Shown here piece after piece: positions 8,253 to 17,148 of a stretch of 45,957 nt of DNA; position 1 is the first letter of the stretch, and every line of letters begins with the position of its first letter. Under the pieces are notes generated by a model. The model did not search any database and was not told the origin of the DNA. It saw only the letters and a program-made list of their open reading frames with translations. The position numbers were made by a program, and so were the translations under genes. The stretch is taken from positions 32,639 to 78,595 of the forward strand of contig NZ_JH413817.1 of assembly GCF_000162755.2 (NCBI RefSeq), given 5' to 3'. Source of the stretch: Legionella drancourtii LLAP12 (GTDB lineage Bacteria; Pseudomonadota; Gammaproteobacteria; Legionellales; Legionellaceae).

Positions 8253-10142
8253 GTGGTTGCTTTTTATAACATTAGTGATATTACTTTAGGTGCTCCTTCG
8301 CATTCAGGGCATGAGGCTTATCTTGGGGCGATTTATAATCCACTCAAGCAAAAAATTGTATATAAGAAAAATAAATACGGCCTTCCCTCTTTTTCTCGCT
8401 TAGAAATATCCTTTAGCCAATTAGCCAAATTATTTTTATCTCCTGATTTAACTCCAGATCAATATTTAGTTTTGGATGAGAAATATAATGTGGTTGGGGT
8501 TGCGGCGCAGCATCTTTGTTATAGTATTGAAAATAAAGAAAGTTTATGTCAACCGTTTTATGCTTTAAATGAGCCCCTGCAAGGATTTAACACAACTGCA
8601 CGCACTCTTAAAGATTCGGCACAGATTCCAATTTATTTTTTAGATAAATTACCGCAAGGTTATTTTGCTACACTAACCGAGGCAGAGAAAAAAGGTCAAT
8701 TAAGCATTGATTATGAGGCCTTAGCAAGCATCCTGGCTACTTCATACACGATGGAAGAAGACGACTTACATAAAGGAAACTTTGGTTTCTATATGGTCAA
8801 AAAAAATGGCAAGCCCCACGTAGTATTTTTTAAAATTGATCATGACTTAATGTTTGTCGACAGTATTATGGGCTTTCATACCCGCAGACCATTCCATTTA
8901 TTTCATGGCCCTAGTGCTTTTGACATTATCGCTGAGGATTTGCTTTCTTTTCCGAACTTAAAACACTCCGCAAATTCTTATTGGCCAACAAAATTTGGTT
9001 ATGTTGCTAATCCATTTGATAATAAGGAATATCATAGTTTCAGCGAAAATGCTGCTTTTGCCGCTTTAGCGGATAATCCTGAATTTATAAAAGCGAAATG
9101 GAAAACTTTTTATAAACATATATTAATTCCAACCGAATTAATAGAACGTACCTTGCGCGACTGCGCCAACATTGAAAATGCTGCTGATCGAGCACATATC
9201 GCCTTATTGACGCAAGCAATGGTCGCACGACTGGCTGCATTACGTGCAGTGCTGTTTTCTGTAAAAGAGTTTCGTGAGTTTGTCGTTGGCTTAGATGCTC
9301 AAAAACATGAAGCCTTATTGCGTGAAATAATTCCGCCAAATCATCCTTTAGAGCAACAAATAAAAACATCTGTTGCTCACTTTAACAGATTGTGTATGTC
9401 TGCTAATGGATTTGTTGCTGGCGATACGCCTTTGCATATGGCAATCAAACTTGGTGAGTACCGTTATGAAGAAACCACGCGGATGTTCGGTCATTTTATT
9501 AATACCCCTAATAGTGCCGGCCAAATTCCTTTAGATCTTGTTGTGGAACGGGCTTGTACGTTAACGGTTGCCGAGCATGATATTCGCAAAGACAAACATG
9601 CCATTATGCAACATTTGTTAGAAAAAGGGGCCCGTAAAACGGATCGTTTTAAACAGGCCAATATGGATGAGGAAATTAAAAATCATCAATTTACAAATCC
9701 ATACCTGCCCATGATAAAGCCAACACTTTCGTATGAGAATTTTAAAAATATTTTACGCGATATTGGTGAAGATCACCGGTTTTGTCTGAAACATAAAAAG
9801 AATTTGGCGATTGGGTGCCTTAATCACTGGATCGAGCTGCGCCAAACTCATCCTTATTTCAAATACGAATTAAAAAAACTGCAGCAGGATATCAATGGGA
9901 AATCACCCGAGATTGAGTGTGCAAGCGTAAAATACATTCGTCAATTGCGTAGTAAACTATGGCTTATTCGCCAATTACGGGGCTTGTATGGCCAAACATC
10001 AACACAGTCTGAAATAAATCATATTATAGATAAAGCCATGGAGCCTTTCCTCGCCAAAGAAGGCAATACGTTTTCCTTCTTTAGCAGGTTTAGAGAACAA
10101 CGATTAGATTTTGATGAATATGATTATCAGCCGGTACCCTAA
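8253..10142 (+). CDS. ankyrin-repeat protein with OpiA/LegA5-like lipid-kinase motifs, probable Dot/Icm effector
   Basis: The frame is open from 8049, but GGAGG seven bases before a GTG at 8253 gives a 629-residue protein. The N-terminal half has kinase-like catalytic elements: EEDDLHKGNFGFY (residues 168-180, with Asp171 and Asn176 as a catalytic loop) and FFKIDHDLMF (Asp196/Asp198, a DFG-like metal site). That layout is known from the OpiA/LegA5 family of bacterial phosphatidylinositol 3-kinases. At least one ankyrin repeat begins near residue 390 (GDTPLHMAIKLGEY), with a second degenerate one (AGQIPLDLVVE, MQHLLEKGARKT). The C-terminal 150 residues are alpha-helical and basic. The combination of ankyrin and kinase points to LegA5/AnkK-like effectors. 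Secretion is inferred, not shown. Confidence 0.7.
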   Translation: MVAFYNISDITLGAPSHSGHEAYLGAIYNPLKQKIVYKKNKYGLPSFSRLEISFSQLAKLFLSPDLTPDQYLVLDEKYNVVGVAAQHLCYSIENKESLCQPFYALNEPLQGFNTTARTLKDSAQIPIYFLDKLPQGYFATLTEAEKKGQLSIDYEALASILATSYTMEEDDLHKGNFGFYMVKKNGKPHVVFFKIDHDLMFVDSIMGFHTRRPFHLFHGPSAFDIIAEDLLSFPNLKHSANSYWPTKFGYVANPFDNKEYHSFSENAAFAALADNPEFIKAKWKTFYKHILIPTELIERTLRDCANIENAADRAHIALLTQAMVARLAALRAVLFSVKEFREFVVGLDAQKHEALLREIIPPNHPLEQQIKTSVAHFNRLCMSANGFVAGDTPLHMAIKLGEYRYEETTRMFGHFINTPNSAGQIPLDLVVERACTLTVAEHDIRKDKHAIMQHLLEKGARKTDRFKQANMDEEIKNHQFTNPYLPMIKPTLSYENFKNILRDIGEDHRFCLKHKKNLAIGCLNHWIELRQTHPYFKYELKKLQQDINGKSPEIECASVKYIRQLRSKLWLIRQLRGLYGQTSTQSEINHIIDKAMEPFLAKEGNTFSFFSRFREQRLDFDEYDYQPVP

Positions 10143-10178
10143 AAGCTAACCGGAACCCGAGCTTCAGCTTCCTGTCTA

Positions 10179-10478
10179 TCAATGGGTTTGCATTTCTCCT
10201 AAACGGAAAGGGTAATCATGGCGGCAACGAGCATAGGCAGGACCTATCTTGGCTGGGTTATTATAGAAGGCGTAATGGGTGGCGTTGTACTGGCAGCAAG
10301 GCACAGAACTGATGAAGCAACCGCGTTTACCATTCCATACATAACCACGGGGTGTTAGTTCTAATGTTCGGCCGTCATAACAGATATAACGTGGTTGCGA
10401 AGGGGTGTTGCCGACGATGCATCCTTGCGCATAGACGAAATTTACCATTACTAATAGTCCAAATAGAATAGTTCTCAT
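10179..10478 (-). CDS. small secreted cysteine-rich protein, unknown
   Basis: This 99-residue protein has a Sec signal peptide (RTILFGLLVMVNFVYA, cleavage likely after Ala18) and a mature part with six cysteines (20, 33, 54, 61, 62, 84), many aromatic residues and no recognised domain. The even number of cysteines suggests disulfide bonds in the periplasm or outside the cell. The lipobox rule is not met at Cys20 (Ala-Gln-Gly-Cys). It is divergent from the large coiled-coil gene to the right. Confidence 0.6.
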   Translation of the reverse strand: MRTILFGLLVMVNFVYAQGCIVGNTPSQPRYICYDGRTLELTPRGYVWNGKRGCFISSVPCCQYNATHYAFYNNPAKIGPAYARCRHDYPFRLGEMQTH

Positions 10479-10628
10479 GTATTAAGCCTTAAACTTGCTA
10501 TAATTACTATAAACTAGTCCATATTACCCCTTCTCTTCAAGAGCGATGGGATATTAAATTACGAAATTTAAGGTTAAATTAATAAATTAAGTTTAAAATA
10601 AATCCATAATGATTTTTGGAGTTTGAAT

Positions 10629-13600
10629 ATGTCTAAAAATGCTGCCTTGTTAGCGAAAATAAATGACACAACGTTCTGGACTGGTAAAAATGCTGAAGAT
10701 ACAACTAAGATGCAAAATGCTTTAGATGCATTATTACAGGCGAATCCTGAGGATGAGCAAGAATTCCAAACTGCAATCGCGAGTCACGAGTCTACATGGG
10801 GCGTATTTGAAGAGTCACAGGCAGAGGGGGTAACTGCACCTATGTTTGGCTGGGCCCTTAGTTTTTTTGGAGCCTTGTTTTCGGTTCTGGGCTTGTGGAA
10901 GAAGCCTGATAAAGAGTCATTAGATGTTGAGGAAGATGTTGAGGAAGATGTTGAGGAAGATGTTGAGGAAGATGTTGAGGAAGATGTTGAGGAAGATGAA
11001 AATGTTGTTGAAGAGGAAGAGAATCCTTCTTCTCTTGTCATCCAGCAGGCAGCAGTTGCCCAACGAGTGAAACTTAGTTTAAATAAAACAAATGACCAAG
11101 AAATATTGCTGAAGATTTTAAAATATAATGAGGATGAGTGTAGGGCGTATTTAGCAGAAAAAGTAGAGTCGAGTATTACTAAAGCTTATGGTTGGAAAGA
11201 GACAACCACACCGGCACCTCTAATTGATGGTACTCAGCCAGATAATATTAATGATTCTAAAGAAGTTTTGACTGATGAGTACATTAATAACGATATTAAA
11301 AAAATGGCAGCAGCCCGGTGGGTTTTACAGGCTGTTGCTACAGCCAGTCTTGAGGTATTAACTAAATTAGATACGGCTAAACAAGAGAGCAATCTTGACG
11401 TTTTTCGCGAAGCGGTAAAAGAATTAGGTTTACCAGAAAAGGCGCTTAATTTGATTGATATGGATATTGTTTATGATTTAGCACAGGATAAAATTCAAGA
11501 GCGTAGAACTCTGTTAGAAACGGCTAAGAAGCAAGAAGCAGCGCAGTGGGTTTTAAGTGCTGTTGATAATGCGAGTCTTGAGGTATTAACTACATTAGAT
11601 ACAGCAAAACAAGAGGGCAACCTTGAGGCTTTTCGCAACACAGTAAAAGGATTAGGTTTCACAGACGATAGCAAATTTATTGATATGGATACTGTCTATG
11701 CTGTTGCAGAAACTAAAATTCAAGAGCGTAGAACGGTATTACAAGAAGAACAGGCTCAATTAGAAGCGGTTAAGAAACAAGAAGCTGAGCAGTGGGTTGT
11801 AAATAATGTTGATAATGCGAGTCTTGAGGTATTAAATAAGTTAGACCTGGCTAAAAAAGCCAATGATGAGAACGCTTTTCGCAACGCTGTAAAAGAATTA
11901 GGTTTTACAGGCGATAGCAATTTGATTGATATGGATACTGTCTATGGCTTAACAGAAACCAAAATTCAAGAACGTAGAGGTATATTACAAGTGCAAAGCG
12001 ATCTATTAATGGCCCAAGAAGCTATGACCACCTATGATAGTTATATTGCAGAGTTAAGTGATGATGAGGTTTTTGCACAAGGTAACGCTCTGTTGGATAA
12101 GGAAGGCGAGCAATTTCGCGCGGCTTTGGTGGTAAAAGACAATCGCGATAAGTTGACGGTGGATAATCTTACTGCCCTTAGAGAAAAGCTGGGAGCGCGC
12201 TATTTAAATGTTGCTCTGGCAAGAGATAATTATTCTCGGCTTCTTCCCGCCATGCAAAAAGAGGAACTTGCCGAATTTAATGCTGAATTAGGCAAGCTGT
12301 TTCCTGGGCATACTTATATTGCTCAAGTGGTTACCACTCAGGAACAAATGGTCGAACTTAAACACATTATGGCGGCGCATGCTGTCCCTAATTTGCATCA
12401 AGCAATCAATAATGTGATTCAGTCGGCTGTTGGTAGCAACGCTTTCAAAAGAGAAATAGCGCAGCTTAAAACCTTTGATCAGAAAGAAGGTATGACGCTA
12501 CAGCAATTTAGAGCGGAATTAGCGAAGATTGTCGGCGAGGAAGATAAGGCCGCTTTGTCTTATCTTACTAAAAATGACATGCTTAAGTTGCAAGATACTG
12601 CACGTATGCGTCGTTTGGACGTTCAGATTGGCGTGTACTCGATTTATGGAGTGAATAGACATTCGCGACTTCGTGAGGCGTTTAGAACCCTTAGTGTTGG
12701 GCAGCAACGTGATTTCTTAGATCGTAGTGCTGATAGTGAGAATAATCCTGATTTACGCCATATACTGCGTTCTACCGAGCTGAGTGTACTTACGAAATAT
12801 CTGCATGTCGCGGATGAGCTGTTACAGAAAATACAGGAAGAAAATATAAATAATCAACTCGTGAAAAGTATTCATAATTCTCAAGTTATTAAGTGTCTTC
12901 TTAGTATTTCACCACCCATTATCCTCACAGAAAGCCAAGTGGCGGACATCAATAAGAATTTTATTGGCGTGGCGTCGTTTGCTGATGGCATCGACAACAG
13001 TAAATACATTGCTTTGGTTCACGCCATTAAAATTCAGGCATCTATATCAGAAGCACAGAAGGGACTTTTTTATCTGGCTTTCGGACTTGAAGAAGATGGT
13101 TCTGTTGTTAAGGATGTAAAGATAAAAAATAATATTGAGGAGCAACATAAGCGTAACCTCGAGTTATTGAATATAGCCGCTAAGGCTCCTGATAAGCAAA
13201 TAATCAGCCCTAGACTTATCAGCTTTTTATTAAGAGTAAATAAAGGTAATGGGGATATTACTCACCTGAAAATGCAGACTGAAAGTGAAATCCAGGAAAA
13301 AATTCAGATGGCATTTAGGGAAAGTCGCTCAGCTAAGGATTTTATTGATCTGTATATACGGGGGGATAATAGTTTGATTGCAGAGCAATATAAAAAGGAA
13401 TTGACACGAGAACTTACACCCAAATTATATCGCGAAATCAAAAATGATATTCGGATCCAAACATTTAAAATAGCTCCTGAGCTAATAAATAAAGAACTCA
13501 ATGAGGTAGAAAAGAACCTGGCTGGATTTAAACGCAATCATAAGCAGATTGGCAAGTATGCGAAGAGTGTCGACTACATTCCTAAAATGAATGACGTTCA

Positions 13601-14819
13601 AATATATAATCCTGAGTTTCAAAGCGAGCCGGAACCTAAGAAGATTAAATATGAAGCGATTTTAGCGGAGTGTGAGGTTAATAGAGAGCAGTTATTGTAT
13701 GACCGTCGCAGGCTCAAGGATTATTTGGACAGTATCCCTGTGCCTGCAAAAAGTACTAGCGTCGCGCAGCAGGAACTGAAAGCCCGAATCGAAGAATTAC
13801 ATAGTGGTATCCAAGCACAAATAGATGATATTGATAAGCAGGTCGCTTTTTTTGCTGAAGCAAAAGACAAAATAAAAAATGCGATTTTACCATCATTAAA
13901 TAGGGAGCATTCTAAAAAATGGACCTATAATCCACATACAGTGGTTACTTATCTTGTTGGGCGAGAGCAAGAAAAATCAGAAGCAAAACGTGCTAGAGTG
14001 GCTTCTGATGATCCATATGGCGAAGATATTCAGATCGAAACTGAACTTGGTAACCCTCAAGATGATAAACAAGAACGCATTACTAGGTTTGTCTTTGAAA
14101 ATCAGCCCAATGCAAGTCAAGTCCGTTGCTTTGATGTGACTTATAAAACAAAACATACGACCTCACAAGAAGAAATTAAGATTCAAGGCCGCTTTATTTA
14201 CGATAAATCCGCTAATGAGGCAGGAAAGAGCAATAAATCAGAGCCCGGAAAATATATAGTCCGTCAGTTCCCTACGGCTAAACCTGGAGATGGTATATCC
14301 CCAGAAGCGCTTGATGCTGCCAGAGTGAATTTTGCGATGGCTATGGCGACCCAGGTTCTGGCCGGTATGGATGGCCCTCCTACGCGGGAGAATCCTATTC
14401 GCTTGCGTAAGGGAAGCGCAGAGGAGTTGCAATATTTATGGACGGCCTTTGCCATTTTAGGTGAAAAAGTTCCAAAAATGAAATTTGGTACGGATGCAAT
14501 TTTTGTGGTTTCAACTAAGTTTGATCCCGCCAGTCAAAAAGGATTTTGGGGGTATGCTGAGGGTTCCCTTTACAAAGAGTCATTTGCAAAGAATAATGAA
14601 GTAGTAAAAGAGTTTATCGATGATGCTCGTGAATACGTATCTAAGCGCCACGATAAAAAGGGTGTTAAGAGTAGAGAAAAAAGTGGCGAAAAAGCGACTG
14701 AGTTCTTTAAGAAGCAACTACATGCAACTCGAGTGGAAACCGAGGAGCGGCAGAAAGAAGAAGGCCTTGCCGCAGAACCGTCAGAAGCATCTTCTGTTGT
14801 TCCTCGCACTGGCGGATAA
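10629..14819 (+). CDS. very large repeat and coiled-coil protein, putative Dot/Icm effector
   Basis: I chose the ATG at 10629, with GGAG seven bases upstream, giving 1396 residues. A hydrophobic segment lies near residues 72-90 (APMFGWALSFFGALFSVLGL). Six perfect DVEE units encoded by a 12-bp tandem repeat cover residues 99-122. Three related modules of about 75 residues follow at about 227-300, 303-378 and 385-457, each with the pattern WV..VDNASLEVL..LD.AK and IDMDTVY..AETKIQERR. The rest is mostly helical and coiled coil. The C-terminal domain holds ELQYLWTAFAILGEKVPKMKF and a Glu-rich tail. No enzyme motif is evident. The size, the internal repeats and the Glu-rich C-terminus suggest a secreted effector; that is inference. 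The upstream region is very AT-rich. Confidence 0.75.
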   Translation: MSKNAALLAKINDTTFWTGKNAEDTTKMQNALDALLQANPEDEQEFQTAIASHESTWGVFEESQAEGVTAPMFGWALSFFGALFSVLGLWKKPDKESLDVEEDVEEDVEEDVEEDVEEDVEEDENVVEEEENPSSLVIQQAAVAQRVKLSLNKTNDQEILLKILKYNEDECRAYLAEKVESSITKAYGWKETTTPAPLIDGTQPDNINDSKEVLTDEYINNDIKKMAAARWVLQAVATASLEVLTKLDTAKQESNLDVFREAVKELGLPEKALNLIDMDIVYDLAQDKIQERRTLLETAKKQEAAQWVLSAVDNASLEVLTTLDTAKQEGNLEAFRNTVKGLGFTDDSKFIDMDTVYAVAETKIQERRTVLQEEQAQLEAVKKQEAEQWVVNNVDNASLEVLNKLDLAKKANDENAFRNAVKELGFTGDSNLIDMDTVYGLTETKIQERRGILQVQSDLLMAQEAMTTYDSYIAELSDDEVFAQGNALLDKEGEQFRAALVVKDNRDKLTVDNLTALREKLGARYLNVALARDNYSRLLPAMQKEELAEFNAELGKLFPGHTYIAQVVTTQEQMVELKHIMAAHAVPNLHQAINNVIQSAVGSNAFKREIAQLKTFDQKEGMTLQQFRAELAKIVGEEDKAALSYLTKNDMLKLQDTARMRRLDVQIGVYSIYGVNRHSRLREAFRTLSVGQQRDFLDRSADSENNPDLRHILRSTELSVLTKYLHVADELLQKIQEENINNQLVKSIHNSQVIKCLLSISPPIILTESQVADINKNFIGVASFADGIDNSKYIALVHAIKIQASISEAQKGLFYLAFGLEEDGSVVKDVKIKNNIEEQHKRNLELLNIAAKAPDKQIISPRLISFLLRVNKGNGDITHLKMQTESEIQEKIQMAFRESRSAKDFIDLYIRGDNSLIAEQYKKELTRELTPKLYREIKNDIRIQTFKIAPELINKELNEVEKNLAGFKRNHKQIGKYAKSVDYIPKMNDVQIYNPEFQSEPEPKKIKYEAILAECEVNREQLLYDRRRLKDYLDSIPVPAKSTSVAQQELKARIEELHSGIQAQIDDIDKQVAFFAEAKDKIKNAILPSLNREHSKKWTYNPHTVVTYLVGREQEKSEAKRARVASDDPYGEDIQIETELGNPQDDKQERITRFVFENQPNASQVRCFDVTYKTKHTTSQEEIKIQGRFIYDKSANEAGKSNKSEPGKYIVRQFPTAKPGDGISPEALDAARVNFAMAMATQVLAGMDGPPTRENPIRLRKGSAEELQYLWTAFAILGEKVPKMKFGTDAIFVVSTKFDPASQKGFWGYAEGSLYKESFAKNNEVVKEFIDDAREYVSKRHDKKGVKSREKSGEKATEFFKKQLHATRVETEERQKEEGLAAEPSEASSVVPRTGG
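10923..10994 (+). repeat. six tandem 12-bp repeats inside coding sequence
   Basis: Six perfect copies of GATGTTGAGGAA encode Asp-Val-Glu-Glu six times. Because the unit is a multiple of three, gain or loss of copies by slippage would keep the frame, so the acidic tract is likely to vary in length between strains. Confidence 0.9.
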
Positions 14820-14842
14820 TTATAAATATAAGGGGTAAGCAA

Positions 14843-15655
14843 TTGAATTTGAATCAATTGGCTGTAGGTGTCTTTGACTCAGGGATGGGTGGCTTGACGG
14901 TGCTGCGCGCATTAAAAGAAAGTTTGCCGCATGAATCATTTATTTACTTAGGTGATACAGCACGTTTGCCTTATGGTACTAAAAGCCCTGATACCGTAAA
15001 ACAGTATGCCATGCAAATGGCAAAACTGTTGGTCGAGCGTCATATCAAGGCTTTAGTTATTGCTTGTAATACAGCAACCACCGCGGCATTACCCTATTTG
15101 CAATCTATGTTACCGGATATGCCAATACTTGGCGTGGTTATTCCCGGTGCAAGTGCCGCTGTTGCCGCAACAAAAAATCAACGGGTCGCTGTTTTAGCTA
15201 CGGAAACAACCATTGCTTCTAAAGCCTATCAAGAATTAATTGCGCGCCAATTACCGCAAGCGGTAATTAGTACTCGCGCTTGCAGTGTTTTAGTTGCATT
15301 GGCAGAAGAGGGGATGATTAATAACCAGATAGCGCGTGAGGCATTAAAGCATTATTTGGATGGTTTTAACGATGAGGACACGTTTTTACTGGGATGCACG
15401 CATTTTCCTGTATTTAAGTCTTTGTTAGTTGATTTGTTACCAGAAGGAATTGCTGTAGTTGATTCGGCGCATGCAACCGCTAATTCATTATATTCCTTAT
15501 TACAGAAGCAAAATTTGCTTAATGACAAGATGTTGGGGAATGGTTCGGTAAATTATTTGGTGACGGATTCAATCAAGCGTTTTCAGGCTGTAGGCGAGAT
15601 ATTTTTAGGGGAAACGCTGGCCGTTGGGGATATTGAATTAGTTGACGTTCGCTAG
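14843..15655 (+). CDS. murI: glutamate racemase
   Basis: This 270-residue enzyme converts L- to D-glutamate for peptidoglycan. It has the N-terminal VFDSGMGGLTVL, GDTARLPYG, the first catalytic cysteine in VIACNTATTAAL (Cys75) and the second in LLGCTHFP (Cys186). The start seems to be TTG at 14843 after AAGGGG. A second TTG two codons later is also possible, and no ATG is available in the right place. It starts 23 bases after the large coiled-coil gene and could be read from the same transcript. Confidence 0.95.
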   Translation: MNLNQLAVGVFDSGMGGLTVLRALKESLPHESFIYLGDTARLPYGTKSPDTVKQYAMQMAKLLVERHIKALVIACNTATTAALPYLQSMLPDMPILGVVIPGASAAVAATKNQRVAVLATETTIASKAYQELIARQLPQAVISTRACSVLVALAEEGMINNQIAREALKHYLDGFNDEDTFLLGCTHFPVFKSLLVDLLPEGIAVVDSAHATANSLYSLLQKQNLLNDKMLGNGSVNYLVTDSIKRFQAVGEIFLGETLAVGDIELVDVR

Positions 15656-15875
15656 AGTCTTAACAGGTTCTGCATGTGCTAATGCTGCTTATTTATGGCC
15701 AGGTTGTCCAGAGCATTAATCAATGCTTCGCTGAAATGTTCAGCTGGGTCAGAAGTGGTAAGATGCACTGGTAGCCATTTAGCAAGAGTTGACGTCGCGA
15801 GCACCGTACTTGTGATAAAGATAATTGCTAATATACTATGAAAAGGTAGAAATAAATAACTAAGGATTGTTTTTT
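15656..15875 (-). other. intergenic region with an open frame lacking a start codon
   Basis: The minus strand stays open for about 64 codons ending at TAG 15679-15681, with a hydrophobic stretch followed by KWLPVHLTTSDPAEHFSEAL and a polar end. It has no ATG and overlaps the promoter side of the next gene. It could be the degraded 3' end of a membrane-protein gene or chance. I see no RNA gene or repeat here. Confidence 0.2.
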
Positions 15876-16382
15876 ATGAAACCATTTTTATGGTCTACAT
15901 CAGTATTCATCATTCTATTTTTTCTCATCAATAAAGCTTTGGCTGTTTGTCCCATATGTACTGTTGCTGCATGCATGGGTTTGGGTTTAAGTCATTATTT
16001 GGGTATTGATGACATTATTTCTGGTATTTGGATTGGCGCAGTCGTTCTTTCAAGTAGTTTGTGGACAGTGGATATCCTCAAGAGGAAAAATATTCACTTT
16101 CCCTATCTAAAATTATTAATTGTCTTTTCTTTCTATTTTTTTACAATTCTTCCGTTATATAGAACAGGAATGATTGGTATTGATGGCAATACACTTTGGA
16201 AGATGGATAAATTAGCTCTTGGTATAGTCATTGGGTCAATTTCCTTCTTGATTGGTGTATTTGCTGATCTATTTCTACGAGCATTAAACGATTGCAAAGT
16301 TTTTTTCTATTTTCAAAGGCTAATATTACCCATTTCTTGTTTAGTGTTTACCACTACCATTTTTTATTTAATCACCAGATAA
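15876..16382 (+). CDS. integral membrane protein with CPIC motif
   Basis: This 168-residue protein has about five predicted membrane helices. It starts with a hydrophobic segment ending in ALAVCPICTVAACMGLGLSHYLGIDD, where two cysteines in CPIC could form a redox or metal site at the membrane face, followed by IISGIWIGAVVLSS. The ATG at 15876 has TAAGGA nine bases upstream. The function is unknown. The next gene starts 19 bases later on the same strand, so the two probably form a small operon. Confidence 0.7.
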   Translation: MKPFLWSTSVFIILFFLINKALAVCPICTVAACMGLGLSHYLGIDDIISGIWIGAVVLSSSLWTVDILKRKNIHFPYLKLLIVFSFYFFTILPLYRTGMIGIDGNTLWKMDKLALGIVIGSISFLIGVFADLFLRALNDCKVFFYFQRLILPISCLVFTTTIFYLITR

Positions 16383-16401
16383 AAAATAAAAGAGGACTGA
16401 T

Positions 16402-16950
16402 ATGGAACTACAAGACAATATAAAACAATTTATAGATAAAGTTAAAAAAGCTGAAAAAGGCGAAATACTTGATCTGTCATCTGACGAAGACTTGTCTATG
16501 GGGGTGATGAATCTTATTTCTATGGAAGAGCACTTCTTCTTTACTTTTAATAAAACGAAAGATGAGAAGTATTTGGACTTGCTAAATGAAATACGTCAAA
16601 TGCGTAAAGAGTTACTTAAAAGACTAATTAAAGACTATGAAGGCGAAGTGTGGTGTATCAGTAAACATTTATTAGCAGCATCCATGAGATTGATGGAAGT
16701 AGGGACAAAAGCGCTGACCAAGGGGGATAAAAAGGATGCGGCTGATTTATTTCAGAAGTCTTATCAGCTTTACAGTCTTTTTATGGGACTAAACTTAGGT
16801 TTAATTGATTCAAAATCAATGGAACATGTTAAAACTGATAATGAGCATGCATCGGTTCCGAATAATGAGCCAACCGTTAAAAATTCTGGGACAATTATGG
16901 CAAGATTAGGCCGGTTTGTACAGAAGATGGTTGATTGTTGCAAAGAGTAA
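16402..16950 (+). CDS. conserved helical protein, unknown, paired with the membrane protein
   Basis: This 182-residue soluble, charged, mainly helical protein has an AGAGGA ribosome binding site. Conserved-looking segments are SMGVMNLISMEEHFFFT and GEVWCISKHLLAASMRLMEV, followed by a tetratricopeptide-like helix pair (GDKKDAADLFQKSYQLY). The last 40 residues are low complexity and end in a short basic helix with Cys-Cys. I recognise the pattern as a family of unknown function and cannot assign a role. A small hairpin (TTCCAG 16961-16966 with CTGGAA 16975-16980) follows. Confidence 0.65.
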   Translation: MELQDNIKQFIDKVKKAEKGEILDLSSDEDLSMGVMNLISMEEHFFFTFNKTKDEKYLDLLNEIRQMRKELLKRLIKDYEGEVWCISKHLLAASMRLMEVGTKALTKGDKKDAADLFQKSYQLYSLFMGLNLGLIDSKSMEHVKTDNEHASVPNNEPTVKNSGTIMARLGRFVQKMVDCCKE

Positions 16951-17148
16951 AATAGTTTGGTTCCAGGTGTTTCTCTGGAATCTGTATCATATCAGCCCAT
17001 TTTTAAAACCAGTAAAATCCAACATTATGTCCAAGCGGATCGACGGGTAATCTGCTCAGTCGCGATTTCTTATCCATAACATTATATTAATAGTGGCTAA
17101 CGCTAGCGAAATGGCAACATAAATGGTTAATCGCTCTGGGTTATTATA

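Noticed and set aside
10784-11041. Serine/threonine-rich minus-strand ORF
   Set aside because: It is only the complement of the 12-bp repeats in the large gene.
15679-15866. Start-less minus-strand frame after murI
   Set aside because: It has no ATG or ribosome binding site and overlaps the next gene's promoter; kept only as a low-confidence note.
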